DNA from: Pseudogulbenkiania ferrooxidans 2002
Lineage (GTDB): Bacteria; Pseudomonadota; Gammaproteobacteria; Burkholderiales; Chromobacteriaceae
Direction of reading: 5' to 3'
Assembly (NCBI RefSeq): GCF_000174355.1
Contig: NZ_ACIS01000004.1
Location: 190,924-254,923, forward strand
DNA length: 64,000 bases
Positions 1 to 10,109 of the stretch are shown here, in pieces. The stretch's first letter is position 1. Every line of letters begins with the position of its first letter. Both the position numbers and the translations under genes were made by a program. The notes under the pieces are model-generated. The model had not been told where the DNA came from and did no database searches. It saw only the letters and a list, made by a program, of their open reading frames with translations.

Positions 1-120
1 CGCGGTCGCTACGCCTTCGAGGTGGCCAATGACGATTATCAGCATTGCCCCCCGTCGCTGGTGCTGCAGCGGGCAGGGCAGGCGGTGGAGTGGCTTTCTT
101 CGCAGTTACTGTCGGGCTGA
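1..120 (+). CDS. C-terminal end of an unidentified protein (5' end outside window)
   Basis: An open frame enters from the left edge in frame 1 and ends at the TGA at 118-120, giving the last 39 residues (start RGRYAFEV, end SSQLLSG). The codons are GC-rich like the neighbouring host genes. A good terminator follows at 249-276 with no other gene between, which fits a real gene end. The tail is too short to assign a family, so no function is proposed. Confidence 0.6.
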   Translation, partial: RGRYAFEVANDDYQHCPPSLVLQRAGQAVEWLSSQLLSG

Positions 121-248
121 ACGCGATGTTTCCGGTGCCCCGCTACGGTGTGGCGTCGGCGTACTGATATCCCTCGCTTCCGGGCATGGCCGGGAGGGTT
201 AACGTTGTTTGTGTTGGTGTGTGCACCTGGCGATTTCCCAGGGATTGG

Positions 249-276
249 CGGACGGGTCTTCCCGTCCGTTTTTTTT
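249..276 (+). terminator. Rho-independent terminator after the partial first gene
   Basis: Perfect 8-bp stem CGGACGGG/CCCGTCCG with loop TCTT, followed by eight T residues. The rest of 121-565 holds no gene I can support; the overlapping frames there have no family character and lie in several frames at once. Confidence 0.85.
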
Positions 277-565
277 GCGCGCCACAAATCGCGGGGCTAG
301 AGGCGGTGGAGGGGGCGTGCGGCGCGGGCTTGGCGCTAAAAGCACGTTCCGCTTGGCCGCTGCTGCTTCGCCTCTTGGCCGCTTTCTTCCAAGAGTCGCT
401 CCGTGGCGTGGAATCCTCATTTTTTTGCTCCCCCACTTCTGTTTCTGTGTTCCGGCCGCACTCCACCTGGCGTGGCTCGCCCAACGATGGGGCTGCCTCT
501 TGCCTCTGGCCGATCTGTTCTTGGACAGCCCTTTCCCGCTGGCGGCCGTATTCCATGCATGCGCT

Positions 566-594
566 CTTGAAATCGCCAAAACCCCGCCCAAAAT
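566..594 (+). promoter_or_regulatory. Sigma-32-like heat-shock promoter of clpB
   Basis: CTTGAAA at 566-572 is an exact match to the sigma-32 -35 element. After 14 bp comes CCCAAAAT at 587-594, close to the CCCCATNT -10 element. The start codon is 30 bp further on, with AGGAG at 613-617. clpB is a classic heat-shock gene, so the match is in the expected place. Confidence 0.7.
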
Positions 595-623
595 AGGGAT
601 TAATAGCGATTCAGGAGTCCCTC

Positions 624-3200
<2,577 letters not shown>

Positions 3201-3235
3201 GCACGCGACCGCCAGCCTGAAGGCGGGTGACGTGA

Positions 3236-3289
3236 ACCCCCGGTTCGGTGACGTGTTTCAAGACACGTCGTCAGGACCGGGGGTCTTTT
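3236..3289 (+). terminator. clpB terminator (nested hairpin)
   Basis: Outer 9-bp perfect stem ACCCCCGGT/ACCGGGGGT encloses a second hairpin (GACGTGT/ACACGTC). TCTTTT follows. It ends the clpB transcript and isolates the EAL-gene promoter downstream. Confidence 0.8.
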
Positions 3290-3316
3290 GCTTCCTGGCT
3301 CGGGCGGGGCGGGCAG

Positions 3317-3333
3317 TGCACTGTTGCAGTGCA
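3317..3333. promoter_or_regulatory. NtrC-like enhancer dyad upstream of the EAL gene
   Basis: TGCAC-N7-GTGCA, a perfect dyad with the spacing of the enterobacterial NtrC site. Its centre is about 104 bp upstream of the start site expected from the sigma-54 promoter at 3403-3418, a normal enhancer distance. Similar dyads lie upstream of the nrt and MFS promoters in this window. Confidence 0.6.
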
Positions 3334-3402
3334 ATATGCGCCAATGCCGGGCGAATGGCGGGTGCTATCCAGTCATTTTGACGGCATGGCGGAGCGGGAC
3401 GC

Positions 3403-3418
3403 TGGCACAGCGATTGCT
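3403..3418 (+). promoter_or_regulatory. Sigma-54 promoter of the EAL-domain gene
   Basis: TGGCAC-N5-TTGCT matches the sigma-54 -24/-12 consensus at every invariant base, including GG and GC at the required spacing. The transcript would start near 3429 and run directly into the two-hairpin leader. The same promoter type precedes the three nitrate-assimilation units. Confidence 0.85.
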
Positions 3419-3431
3419 AAATAGCCGGCAG

Positions 3432-3507
3432 GCGGACCAACGGCGGTCCGCACTTGAAAGGGACAACGGCGTCCCCGGGGCTGACCGGCCCGGGGACGCC
3501 TTTTTTT
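3432..3507 (+). promoter_or_regulatory. NasT/ANTAR-type antiterminator leader of the EAL-domain gene
   Basis: Hairpin P1 is GCGGACC/GGTCCGC (3432-3451) with hexaloop AACGGC. Hairpin P2 is GGGAC/GTCCC (3460-3475), also with loop AACGGC. Both loops carry A at position 1 and G at position 4, the ANTAR recognition rule. The 3' arm of P2 is part of the 5' arm of a perfect 12-bp terminator stem (3468-3479 with 3489-3500), followed by seven T residues (3501-3507). P2 and terminator are therefore mutually exclusive, so a protein that stabilises P2 would allow read-through. The start codon lies only 6 nt after the T run. Confidence 0.88.
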
Positions 3508-3513
3508 GCCACT

Positions 3514-4797
3514 ATGCAATCACTCTCTGCTTTGCCGCTGTCGTCGCCCGACCTGTGCCTGCCGCTGGGCGACATCACGCGCTCCATCCTTCCCGAAGCC
3601 GGCCGTGCCATCGGCCGCTTCCGTGAGCTGTGCCTGGACAGCCACTTTCAGCCGATCTACAGCCTGGCGCACAGCCGCATCGTCGGCCACGAGGCGCTGC
3701 TGCGGGCGCGGCAGGCCAACGGCAGCCCGGTGGGGCCGCTGCAGGCGCTGGCCAGCGCGCAAGGCGATGAGGAGCGGGTTTTCCTCGACCGGCTGTGCCG
3801 TGCCCTGCACCTCGCCAACTATCAGCGCACCGGGGAGCTGGACGACGCTCAGACCTGGCTGTTCCTCAATGTGTCGACCCAGGTGGTGGTGCGCACCGGC
3901 CAGTCCGAGCCGTTCTTCGCCGAACTGCTGGCGCACAGCGCTTTTCCCGCCCGGCGCGTGGTGGTGGAAGTCCTCGAGGGTACCATTCCCGACCAATCGC
4001 TGCTGAGCGAGGCGGTGGCCAACTATCGCAACATGGGCTGCCTGGTGGCGTTGGACGATTTCGGGGCTGATGCCTCCAACATCGAGCGCATCTGGCGTGC
4101 CGCGCCGGACATCGTCAAGCTCGACCGCAAGCTGATCGCCGCCGCTGAGCACTCGCCGCGGGCGCGGCGCGTGCTGCCGGCCACGGTGGCGCTGATCCAC
4201 GAGGCGGGCAGCCTGGCGCTGATCGAGGGGGTCGAGAACGAGGAGCAGGCCGCCATCGCGCTGGACAGTGACGCCGACCTTGTGCAGGGCTTTCACTTCG
4301 CGCGGCCGGCGCCAGAGCCGCTGCGCCATGGCGACGGCGGCATCGCTGCGCTGTCCGCCCGGCACGCCGCCGCGCAGGCCTCGGCGCGCCAGCGCCGGGA
4401 ATTGCAGGTCTACGCCAGCGCCTTCCAGCGCGCGGCGCAGCGGCTGTGGACCGAGCAGGGCCTGGCGTCGGCCTGCGCCGAGCTGTTGGCGATGCCGCAA
4501 GTGGACCGCTGTTACCTGATCGGCGCGGACGGGGTGCAGATCGGCGCCAGCGTGCTGCGTGCCGACCACGAACCGGCGTCCTCGCGCTTCGCCCCGCTGG
4601 AGGAGGCGCAGGGCGCCAACTGGGCGCGCAAACCCTACCACTACCGTGCCCTGGCCCACCCCGGTCAGCTGCAAGTCAGCAGCCCCTACCTGTCGGTCGC
4701 CAACTCCCGGCTGTGCGTGACGCTGTCGCTGACGGTGCCTTTGGCGCAGGGGCAGCGGGTGCTGTGTTGCGACATCAAACTGGAAGGGCTGGCCTGA
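3514..4797 (+). CDS. EAL-domain c-di-GMP phosphodiesterase with C-terminal sensor-like domain, under NasT-type control
   Basis: A 427-residue soluble protein. Residues about 35-265 are an EAL domain with the catalytic set present: EALLR at 60-64, N and S in LFLNVS, E in VVVEVLEG, the DD pair at 181-182 in ALDDFGAD, K202 in VKLDR, E238 in IEGVE, and QGF. Hydrolysis of c-di-GMP to pGpG is therefore likely. The C-terminal ~150 residues resemble the Cache/PAS-like domain of YkuI-type EAL proteins and could bind a ligand. There are no membrane segments. ATG at 3514 is the only ATG before the domain but has no clear ribosome-binding site; the frame is also open upstream through the leader. Placing a c-di-GMP enzyme behind this leader is unexpected. 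Confidence 0.85.
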   Translation: MQSLSALPLSSPDLCLPLGDITRSILPEAGRAIGRFRELCLDSHFQPIYSLAHSRIVGHEALLRARQANGSPVGPLQALASAQGDEERVFLDRLCRALHLANYQRTGELDDAQTWLFLNVSTQVVVRTGQSEPFFAELLAHSAFPARRVVVEVLEGTIPDQSLLSEAVANYRNMGCLVALDDFGADASNIERIWRAAPDIVKLDRKLIAAAEHSPRARRVLPATVALIHEAGSLALIEGVENEEQAAIALDSDADLVQGFHFARPAPEPLRHGDGGIAALSARHAAAQASARQRRELQVYASAFQRAAQRLWTEQGLASACAELLAMPQVDRCYLIGADGVQIGASVLRADHEPASSRFAPLEEAQGANWARKPYHYRALAHPGQLQVSSPYLSVANSRLCVTLSLTVPLAQGQRVLCCDIKLEGLA

Positions 4798-4961
4798 CGA
4801 TGGCTCCGTGCGCCAGGACGTCAGGCGAGAGATCTTCGGCCGGGCCGGCGGCGTAAGCATCAGGCTTAACAATTGTTAGTACTTCTTGACAGCGCCCGGC
4901 GGCGATCTTGGTTATGATGCCGCCGTTGATGATTACTGCACTAGTCTTAAGGAACACAGCC

Positions 4962-5264
4962 ATGAACAAGAACCGTTGGATGGTCGCCCTGCTGGCCGGC
5001 AGCCTGTTGCTGACCGGCTCGGCCTACGCCATGGACAGCAACGCCGTGCTCGGCGGCGCGCTGGGCGGTGGTGCCGGCGCGGCGGTCGGTTCGGCATTGG
5101 GTGGGCGGGATGGCGCGATGATCGGCGCGGCGGCCGGTGCCGCCATCGGTACCGGTGTCGCAACCCGGCCCGAACCGCGTCGCACCATCGTAGAACATCG
5201 TTATGTCGAAGAGCGCGGCTGGAAGCGCGGGCACCGCCACCATCACCACCGCTACGACGATTAA
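4962..5264 (+). CDS. Small secreted glycine-zipper protein
   Basis: 100 residues. A lysine/arginine start and hydrophobic core end in AYA, giving a signal peptide cut at about residue 24. Next comes a glycine/alanine-rich glycine-zipper stretch with repeated GGALGGGAG- and GAAAGAAIG-like units, then a basic histidine-rich tail (HRHHHHR). Such proteins insert into or associate with the outer membrane; no precise role can be given. AAGGA at 4949-4953 supports the ATG. The histidine tail might bind metal, which is only a guess. A strong terminator follows. Confidence 0.75.
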   Translation: MNKNRWMVALLAGSLLLTGSAYAMDSNAVLGGALGGGAGAAVGSALGGRDGAMIGAAAGAAIGTGVATRPEPRRTIVEHRYVEERGWKRGHRHHHHRYDD

Positions 5265-5309
5265 GAGCTAAAAAAGCCGTATCGAATCGCTTGTGTCAGC
5301 AAGGCGCGC

Positions 5310-5343
5310 AGCCGGTGTCCGGGGTTCCCGACACCGGCTTTTT
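5310..5343 (+). terminator. Terminator after the glycine-zipper gene
   Basis: Perfect 10-bp stem AGCCGGTGTC/GACACCGGCT followed by a T run. It lies between two convergent genes, but only the plus-strand reading has a T tract. Confidence 0.85.
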
Positions 5344-5374
5344 GTCGCGTGAGGCGCTAGCGGGCGAGCGCGGC

Positions 5375-5947
5375 TCAGTCTTGCCGTTGCGGGTGGCGGT
5401 GGCAGCCGATCAGGTGGTCGTTGACCACGCCGGTGGCCTGCAGGAAGGCGTAGATCACCGTGCTGCCGACGAAGTTCATGCCGGCCTTTTTCAGCTGTTT
5501 GCTGATGGCGTCGGACAGCGGCGTGGAGGCGGGGCATTCGGACAGACTGCTCCAGTGGTTGACCACCGGCTGGCCGTCGACCTGTGCCCACAGCCAGGCG
5601 GCGAAGCTGCCGTGGCGGCGTTGCAGGTCGAGAAACACGCGGGCGTTGCGGATGGCGCTGTGGATCTTCAGCCGGTTGCGCACGATGGCCGGGTTTTGCA
5701 GCAGGCGCTCGACGTCGGTCTCGTCCATCGCCGCGACGCGCTCGGGGTCGAAGCCGTGGAACGCAGCGCGGTAGCCTTCGCGTTTCCTGAGGATGGTGAT
5801 CCACGACAGTCCGGCCTGGGCGCCTTCCAGCACCAGCATTTCGAACAGCTTGCGGTCGTCGTGCACCGGCACGCCCCATTCCAGGTCGTGGTAGGCCACG
5901 TAGAGCGGGTCATCGCCACACCACGGGCAGCGCGTTGCAGTAATCAT
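5375..5947 (-). CDS. tag: DNA-3-methyladenine glycosylase I
   Basis: Tag removes 3-methyladenine from alkylated DNA, the first step of base excision repair. The 190-residue length matches the family. The N-terminal CPWCG and the C-terminal HLIGCHRH supply the cysteine/histidine ligands of the zinc site special to Tag; YHDLEWG and LEGAQAGLSW.TIL..R are family signatures. It reads opposite to the neighbouring genes. Its 5' leader contains a copy of the CTTCGGCCAACCTT motif. Confidence 0.96.
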   Translation of the reverse strand: MITATRCPWCGDDPLYVAYHDLEWGVPVHDDRKLFEMLVLEGAQAGLSWITILRKREGYRAAFHGFDPERVAAMDETDVERLLQNPAIVRNRLKIHSAIRNARVFLDLQRRHGSFAAWLWAQVDGQPVVNHWSSLSECPASTPLSDAISKQLKKAGMNFVGSTVIYAFLQATGVVNDHLIGCHRHPQRQD

Positions 5948-5950
5948 GGT

Positions 5951-5964
5951 CTTCGGCCAACCTT
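5951..5964 (+). repeat. Copy of the over-represented motif CTTCGGCCAACCTT (intergenic)
   Basis: Intergenic copy, in the tag-nasT gap, of the 11-mer CTTCGGCCAAC that occurs exactly 11 times in the window. The full 14-base form is present here and at 19813 and 39012. It may be a DNA-uptake-type or other genome-wide signal; see findings. Confidence 0.6.
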
Positions 5965-6127
5965 AAAGTAAGCCCACGCTGCGTTGGGTCTCCGCCGTAT
6001 CGAGCCGTTTGCCTTTTGGGGGCCCGAGACTGGTTGCACGCAGATCATGGACAGGTAGTTTGCATGGAAAGAGCATCGACCCGGCATGGTGCTTGCTTCA
6101 CCTTTTCTGTGCAATAGGGAGATGACA

Positions 6128-6706
6128 GTGCTGACGGTAATGCTGGTTAACGATGGATCGGGCAAGGCAGCTGCGCTCAAGGAGGCGCTGACGCAGGCCG
6201 GCGTGCGCGTGATCGCGGAGGTGGAGGTGTCGCTGCGGCTGGGTGAGATGATCGACAGCATCCGCCCCGACATCGTGCTGATCGACTCCGATGCCCCATC
6301 GCGCGACATGCTGGAGCACGTCTGCGTCAGCAGCGCGCACAGCGAGCGGCCGGTGGTGATGTTCACCGACGACGCCCGCCGCGACACCATCCGAGCCGCC
6401 CTGGCCGCCGGGGTGGCGGCCTACGTGGTGGGCGATGTGGTGCCTGAGCGTATCCAGCCGCTGCTGGAGGTGGCGATAGAGCGTTATTCGCTCGACAAGG
6501 AGCGGCGCGAGGAGCTGGACGACATGCGCCAGCGCCTGGCCGACCGTCAGGTGGTGGAGAAGGCCAAGGGCTTGCTGATGCAGATGAAGGGCATCGGTGA
6601 GGACGAGGCCTACCGCCAGCTGCGCGAGCGCGCGATGAAGTCGCAGAAGAAGCTCGGCGACGTGGCGCGTGAGGTGGTGGAGCTGGCCAACTGGCTCAAA
6701 GGCTGA
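6128..6706 (+). CDS. nasT: NasT-type ANTAR response regulator (transcription antiterminator)
   Basis: 192 residues: an N-terminal receiver-like domain (LTVMLVNDGS..., IVLIDSDAPS, VVMFTDDA) and a C-terminal ANTAR domain (about 125-190: RQVVEKAKGLLMQMKGIGEDEAYRQLRERAM). ANTAR proteins bind a pair of hexaloop hairpins in leader RNAs and prevent termination; NasT does so for nitrate-assimilation operons. I place the start at GTG 6128: AGGGAG at 6116-6121 is then 6 nt away, and the N-terminus matches known NasT proteins. The ATG at 6122 would directly abut that site. Four leaders of the expected form lie at 3.4, 6.8, 10.3 and 15.2 kb. No nasS, the usual inhibitor gene, is next to it. Confidence 0.92.
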   Translation: MLTVMLVNDGSGKAAALKEALTQAGVRVIAEVEVSLRLGEMIDSIRPDIVLIDSDAPSRDMLEHVCVSSAHSERPVVMFTDDARRDTIRAALAAGVAAYVVGDVVPERIQPLLEVAIERYSLDKERREELDDMRQRLADRQVVEKAKGLLMQMKGIGEDEAYRQLRERAMKSQKKLGDVAREVVELANWLKG

Positions 6707-6724
6707 GCGTGCGCTGGTGCAGGG

Positions 6725-6741
6725 CGCACGTGTGCAGTGCA
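6725..6741. promoter_or_regulatory. NtrC-like dyad upstream of the nitrate ABC importer operon
   Basis: CGCAC-N7-GTGCA, one mismatch from the TGCAC-N7-GTGCA dyad. The centre lies about 86 bp upstream of the start site expected for the sigma-54 promoter at 6793-6808. Confidence 0.5.
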
Positions 6742-6792
6742 CAAAAGGAGTGGATGTAAAAAATTTCCCTTTTAAAACAGTTGATTGACCTC

Positions 6793-6808
6793 TGGCACGG
6801 TAGTTGCG
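6793..6808 (+). promoter_or_regulatory. Sigma-54 promoter of the nrt operon
   Basis: TGGCAC-N5-TTGC, a full -24/-12 match, placed just ahead of the antiterminator leader and 145 bp before the first nrt start codon. Confidence 0.88.
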
Positions 6809-6823
6809 TATAGCGTGACGACC

Positions 6824-6914
6824 GGGTAAGTCGCCAACGGCGGCGGCGCTACCCAGACGGGCAACGGCGCCTGTCGACCCGACTCCGACACGGAGCGGGA
6901 CGACAGGCGTTTTT
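6824..6914 (+). promoter_or_regulatory. NasT/ANTAR antiterminator leader of the nrt operon
   Basis: P1 has stem GTCGCC/GGCGGC (6830-6847, one G-U pair) with loop AACGGC, closed further out by GGGTA/TACCC. P2 is GACGGGC/GCCTGTC (6856-6875, one G-U pair), again with loop AACGGC. The terminator stem CGCCTGTCG/CGACAGGCG (6868-6876 with 6901-6909, extra inner hairpins) uses the 3' arm of P2 and is followed by five T residues. Confidence 0.88.
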
Positions 6915-6953
6915 CGTTTTCGGCTGTTTTTTTCTGCAAAGAGGGAGAAGAGA

Positions 6954-8234
6954 ATGGATAACAAGCGCACATCGATCGACAGCAGTTCACCGGCGGTGCC
7001 GGATCGTCGCGATTTTCTCAAGGGAGCACTGACCGTCATGGGGTCCACTACTTTGCTGGCCGCCTTGCCGGCCGGTATCGCCACTAGCGCCTGGGCTGCC
7101 GGCAGCGACAAGCCGGAAAAAACTGAAGTCAGAGTCGGCTTCATCCCTCTGACCGATTGCGCCTCGGTGATCGTGGCTTCCAAGATGGGCTTCGACAAGA
7201 AGTACGGCATCACCATCGTGCCGTCCAAGGAGGCGAGCTGGGCTGCGGTGCGCGACAAGATGGTCAACGGCGAGCTGGACGCCGCCCACGTGCTGTACGG
7301 CCTGATGTACGGCGTGCACCTGGGCATCGGCGGTCCGAAGAAGGACATGGCGGTACTGATGACGCTGAACCAGAACGGCCAGGGCATCACGCTCTCCAAC
7401 CAGCTCAAGACCAAGGGCGTGACCTCCGGCCCGGCGCTCGCCAAGCTGATCAAGGCCGAGCCGCGCGAATACACCTTCGCCCAGACCTTCCCCACCGGCA
7501 CCCACGCCATGTGGCTCTACTACTGGCTGGCCGCGCACGGCGTCAACCCGATGAGCGACGTCAAGACCATCGTGGTGCCGCCGCCGCAGATGGTGGCCAA
7601 CATGCGCGTCGACAATATGGACGGCTACTGCGTCGGTGAACCGTGGAACGCCCGCGCCATCGCCGACAACGTCGGCTTTACCGTGGCTACCACCCAGCAG
7701 ATCTGGGCCGGTCACCCGGAAAAGGTGCTGGGCACGACCGGCGACTGGGTCAAGCAGAATCCGAACACCGCGCGCGCGCTGATCGCGGCGCTGCTGGAAG
7801 CCTCGCGCTACATCGACGACGTCAAGAACCGCGCCAGCGTGGCCAAGCTGATCGCCGACAAGGCCTACGTCAACGCCCCGGAGCCGGTCATCGAGGGACG
7901 CTTCCTGGGCACCTACGAAGACGGCCTGGGCAAGAAGTGGCAAGACCCCCACCTGATGAAGTTCTTCGACGAGGGCAAGGTCAACTTCCCGTATCTCTCC
8001 GACGGCATGTGGTTCCTGACCCAGCACAAGCGCTGGGGCTTGCTGAAGGCCGATCCGGACTACCTGGGCGTGGCCCGACAGATCAACCAGATCGCGCTCT
8101 ACAAGGAAGCCGCTGCGCTCGCCAAGGTCGCGCTGCCGCGTTCCGATATGCGCTCCGCCAAGCTGATCGACGGCGTGGTGTGGGACGGCAAGGACCCGAA
8201 AGGCTACGCCGCTTCGTTCAAGATTCGCGCCTGA
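6954..8234 (+). CDS. nrtA: Nitrate ABC transporter, periplasmic substrate-binding protein (Tat-exported)
   Basis: 426 residues of the NrtA/CmpA/NasF family, which captures nitrate (or nitrite) in the periplasm and delivers it to the NrtB-type permease. A twin-arginine signal is visible (RR at 18-19 in DRRDFLKG, hydrophobic core, cleavage after about residue 48 at AWA), so it is exported folded. This export signal argues against its being NasS, the cytosolic nitrate sensor of the same fold. The body carries VRVGFIPLTDCA, HVLYGLMYGVHLG and CVGEPWNARA, typical of the family. First gene of a three-gene operon behind a sigma-54 promoter and antiterminator. Confidence 0.93.
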   Translation: MDNKRTSIDSSSPAVPDRRDFLKGALTVMGSTTLLAALPAGIATSAWAAGSDKPEKTEVRVGFIPLTDCASVIVASKMGFDKKYGITIVPSKEASWAAVRDKMVNGELDAAHVLYGLMYGVHLGIGGPKKDMAVLMTLNQNGQGITLSNQLKTKGVTSGPALAKLIKAEPREYTFAQTFPTGTHAMWLYYWLAAHGVNPMSDVKTIVVPPPQMVANMRVDNMDGYCVGEPWNARAIADNVGFTVATTQQIWAGHPEKVLGTTGDWVKQNPNTARALIAALLEASRYIDDVKNRASVAKLIADKAYVNAPEPVIEGRFLGTYEDGLGKKWQDPHLMKFFDEGKVNFPYLSDGMWFLTQHKRWGLLKADPDYLGVARQINQIALYKEAAALAKVALPRSDMRSAKLIDGVVWDGKDPKGYAASFKIRA

Positions 8235-8258
8235 GCCACGGAATAGGGGAGAAGCACC

Positions 8259-9173
8259 ATGCAAGCCATCAAGCATGAAGCCAGTGTCGTGAGCGGCACA
8301 GAGAGCAAGACCGTGGAACAGACACTGCCGGCGCGCACCGCGTCGAAACGCCGTTTCCCGTCGCTGGAATCGGCCGATACCTCGCCCGCCGTGCGCCTGC
8401 TGGTGCCGGCGATCAAGACCGTGGTGCCGCCGCTGTTGGGGCTGGCGCTGCTGGTGCTGGTGTGGGCCGTGGTCGCCAAGTCGCGCGGCGGCCTGCCGGG
8501 GCCGCTGTCCACCTGGGAATCGGCCAAGCTGCTGTTCGCCGATCCGTTCTACCGCAACGGGCCGAACGACCAGGGCGTGGGCTGGAACATCCTCAATTCG
8601 CTCGGGCGCGTCGGCATCGGCTTCGGCCTGGCCGCGCTGGTGGGCATTCCCGCCGGCTTCATCCTCGGCCGCTTCGCCTTCGTCTCGGCGATGTTCGCGC
8701 CGGTGATCAGCCTGCTGCGACCGGTTTCGCCGCTCGCCTGGCTGCCGATCGGCCTGTTGGTGTTCAAGGCCGCGAGCCCGGCATCGATCTGGGTGATCTT
8801 CATCTCCAGCGTGTGGCCGATGATCCTCAACACCGCCGCCGGGGTGCGCGCGGTGCCGCAGGATTACCTCAACGTGGCGCGCGTGCTGCGCTTGTCCGAG
8901 TTCAAGGTGTTCACCACCATCCTGTTCCCGTCGGTGCTGCCGCACGTGTTGACCGGAGTGCGCCTGTCGATCGGCGTGGCCTGGCTGGTGATCGTGGCGG
9001 CCGAGATGCTGACCGGCGGGGTCGGTATCGGCTTCTGGGTGTGGGACGAGTGGAACAATCTCAACGTCGAGCACATCATCATCGCCATCTTCATCGTCGG
9101 GCTGGTCGGGCTCTTGCTGGAACAGGTGCTGATCCTGCTGGCACGCCGCTTCAGCTTCGGTCAGGGAGTGTGA
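8259..9173 (+). CDS. nrtB: Nitrate ABC transporter, inner-membrane permease
   Basis: 304 residues of the SsuC/NrtB permease family. After a ~45-residue cytosolic lead come about six membrane helices. The ATPase-coupling EAA-like loop lies near AVPQDYLNVARVLRLSEFKVFTTILFP, and the segment RPVSPLAWLPIGLLVF is a hallmark of nitrate/sulfonate/taurine permeases. It forms the channel for substrate delivered by the upstream binding protein, 24 bp away, and abuts the ATPase gene (3 bp). Confidence 0.93.
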   Translation: MQAIKHEASVVSGTESKTVEQTLPARTASKRRFPSLESADTSPAVRLLVPAIKTVVPPLLGLALLVLVWAVVAKSRGGLPGPLSTWESAKLLFADPFYRNGPNDQGVGWNILNSLGRVGIGFGLAALVGIPAGFILGRFAFVSAMFAPVISLLRPVSPLAWLPIGLLVFKAASPASIWVIFISSVWPMILNTAAGVRAVPQDYLNVARVLRLSEFKVFTTILFPSVLPHVLTGVRLSIGVAWLVIVAAEMLTGGVGIGFWVWDEWNNLNVEHIIIAIFIVGLVGLLLEQVLILLARRFSFGQGV

Positions 9174-9176
9174 GTC

Positions 9177-9968
9177 ATGGAAAAATTCGTCGAATTGCAA
9201 GGCGTGGGCAAGAGCTTCGACAGCCGCAAGGGCCGTTTCGTGGCGCTACGCGACGTCAACCTCACCATCCGTCAGGGCGAGTTCGTGTCGCTGATCGGCC
9301 ACTCCGGCTGCGGCAAGTCCACCGTGCTCAATATCGTCGCCGGGCTGTACGACCCCGATGCCGGCATCGCCTTGTGCGGCGGGCGCGAGATCGACGGGCC
9401 GGGGCCGGAGCGCGCCGTGGTGTTCCAGAACCACAGCCTGCTGCCGTGGCTGACCTGCTACGGCAACATCTACCTCGCGGTGGAAAAGGTCTTCGGCCAA
9501 CGTGAGAACAAGGCCCAGCTCAAGGCGCGCTGCGAGGCGGCGCTGGCGCTGGTCAATCTGAGCCACGCCAGCGACAAGTACCCGCACGAGGTGTCGGGCG
9601 GCATGAAGCAGCGCGTCGGCATTGCGCGAGCCTTGGCGATGGAGCCCAAGGTGCTGCTGATGGACGAGCCGTTCGGTGCGCTCGACGCCTTGACCCGCGC
9701 CAACCTGCAGGACGAGCTGGTGAAGATCGTCGAGGCCACCCAGGCCACCGTAGTGATGGTGACGCACGACGTGGACGAGGCGGTGCTCTTGTCCGACCGC
9801 ATCGTGATGATGACCAACGGCCCGGCCGCCACTGTCGGCGAGATCCTTGAGGTGGCGTTGCCGCGCCCGCGTGAGCGGCTGGCGCTGGCCAACGACAGTG
9901 CCTATCACGGCTACCGTAGCGCGGTGCTGGAGTTTTTGTATCAGAAGCATCTGCGCCCGGCGGCCTGA
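9177..9968 (+). CDS. nrtC: Nitrate ABC transporter, ATP-binding protein
   Basis: 263-residue ABC ATPase that powers nitrate import. Walker A GHSGCGKST, Q-loop in VVFQNHSLLPWL, signature SGGMKQRVGIARAL, Walker B LLMDEPFGALD and the H-loop in VTHDVDEA are all present. It is the single-domain (NrtD/NasD-like) form, without the NrtA-like regulatory extension of cyanobacterial NrtC, so nrtD would be an equally good name. One copy of CTTCGGCCAAC lies in the frame at 9491. Confidence 0.92.
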   Translation: MEKFVELQGVGKSFDSRKGRFVALRDVNLTIRQGEFVSLIGHSGCGKSTVLNIVAGLYDPDAGIALCGGREIDGPGPERAVVFQNHSLLPWLTCYGNIYLAVEKVFGQRENKAQLKARCEAALALVNLSHASDKYPHEVSGGMKQRVGIARALAMEPKVLLMDEPFGALDALTRANLQDELVKIVEATQATVVMVTHDVDEAVLLSDRIVMMTNGPAATVGEILEVALPRPRERLALANDSAYHGYRSAVLEFLYQKHLRPAA

Positions 9969-9973
9969 ACCCA

Positions 9974-10084
9974 TTTCATTAGGCCGCTGCGCCTGCGCAT
10001 CTTGAGTCCCTGCAGTACTCCGTGACCATTCGGGTTCCTGTGCTCGTGGTACTCAATCTGCGTTGGCTCGCTGGCCTACTGAAA
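9974..10084. repeat. Dispersed imperfect palindrome, copy R1 (short form)
   Basis: Begins 6 nt after the nrtC-like stop codon. The ends pair (TTTCATTAGGCC with GGCCTACTGAAA, one bulge), and the next ~40 bp of each side are imperfect reverse complements, including CTTGAGT against ACTCAA. The outer sequence matches copy R3 at 24698, but the middle section present in R3 is missing here. Confidence 0.7.
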
Positions 10085-10109
10085 CAGGTCCTATGTACTC
10101 TGGTGATAA

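Noticed and set aside
143-596. Overlapping open frames on both strands between the first gene and clpB
   Set aside because: They overlap in several frames, lack ribosome-binding sites and family character, and cover the terminator and heat-shock promoter.
4886-4918. TTGACA and TATGAT upstream of the glycine-zipper gene as a sigma-70 promoter
   Set aside because: The spacer is 21 bp, too long for a normal promoter, so I do not list it although the individual hexamers are good.
6954-8234. The NrtA-like gene as nasS
   Set aside because: A clear twin-arginine export signal and its place ahead of permease and ATPase genes make it the transporter binding protein.
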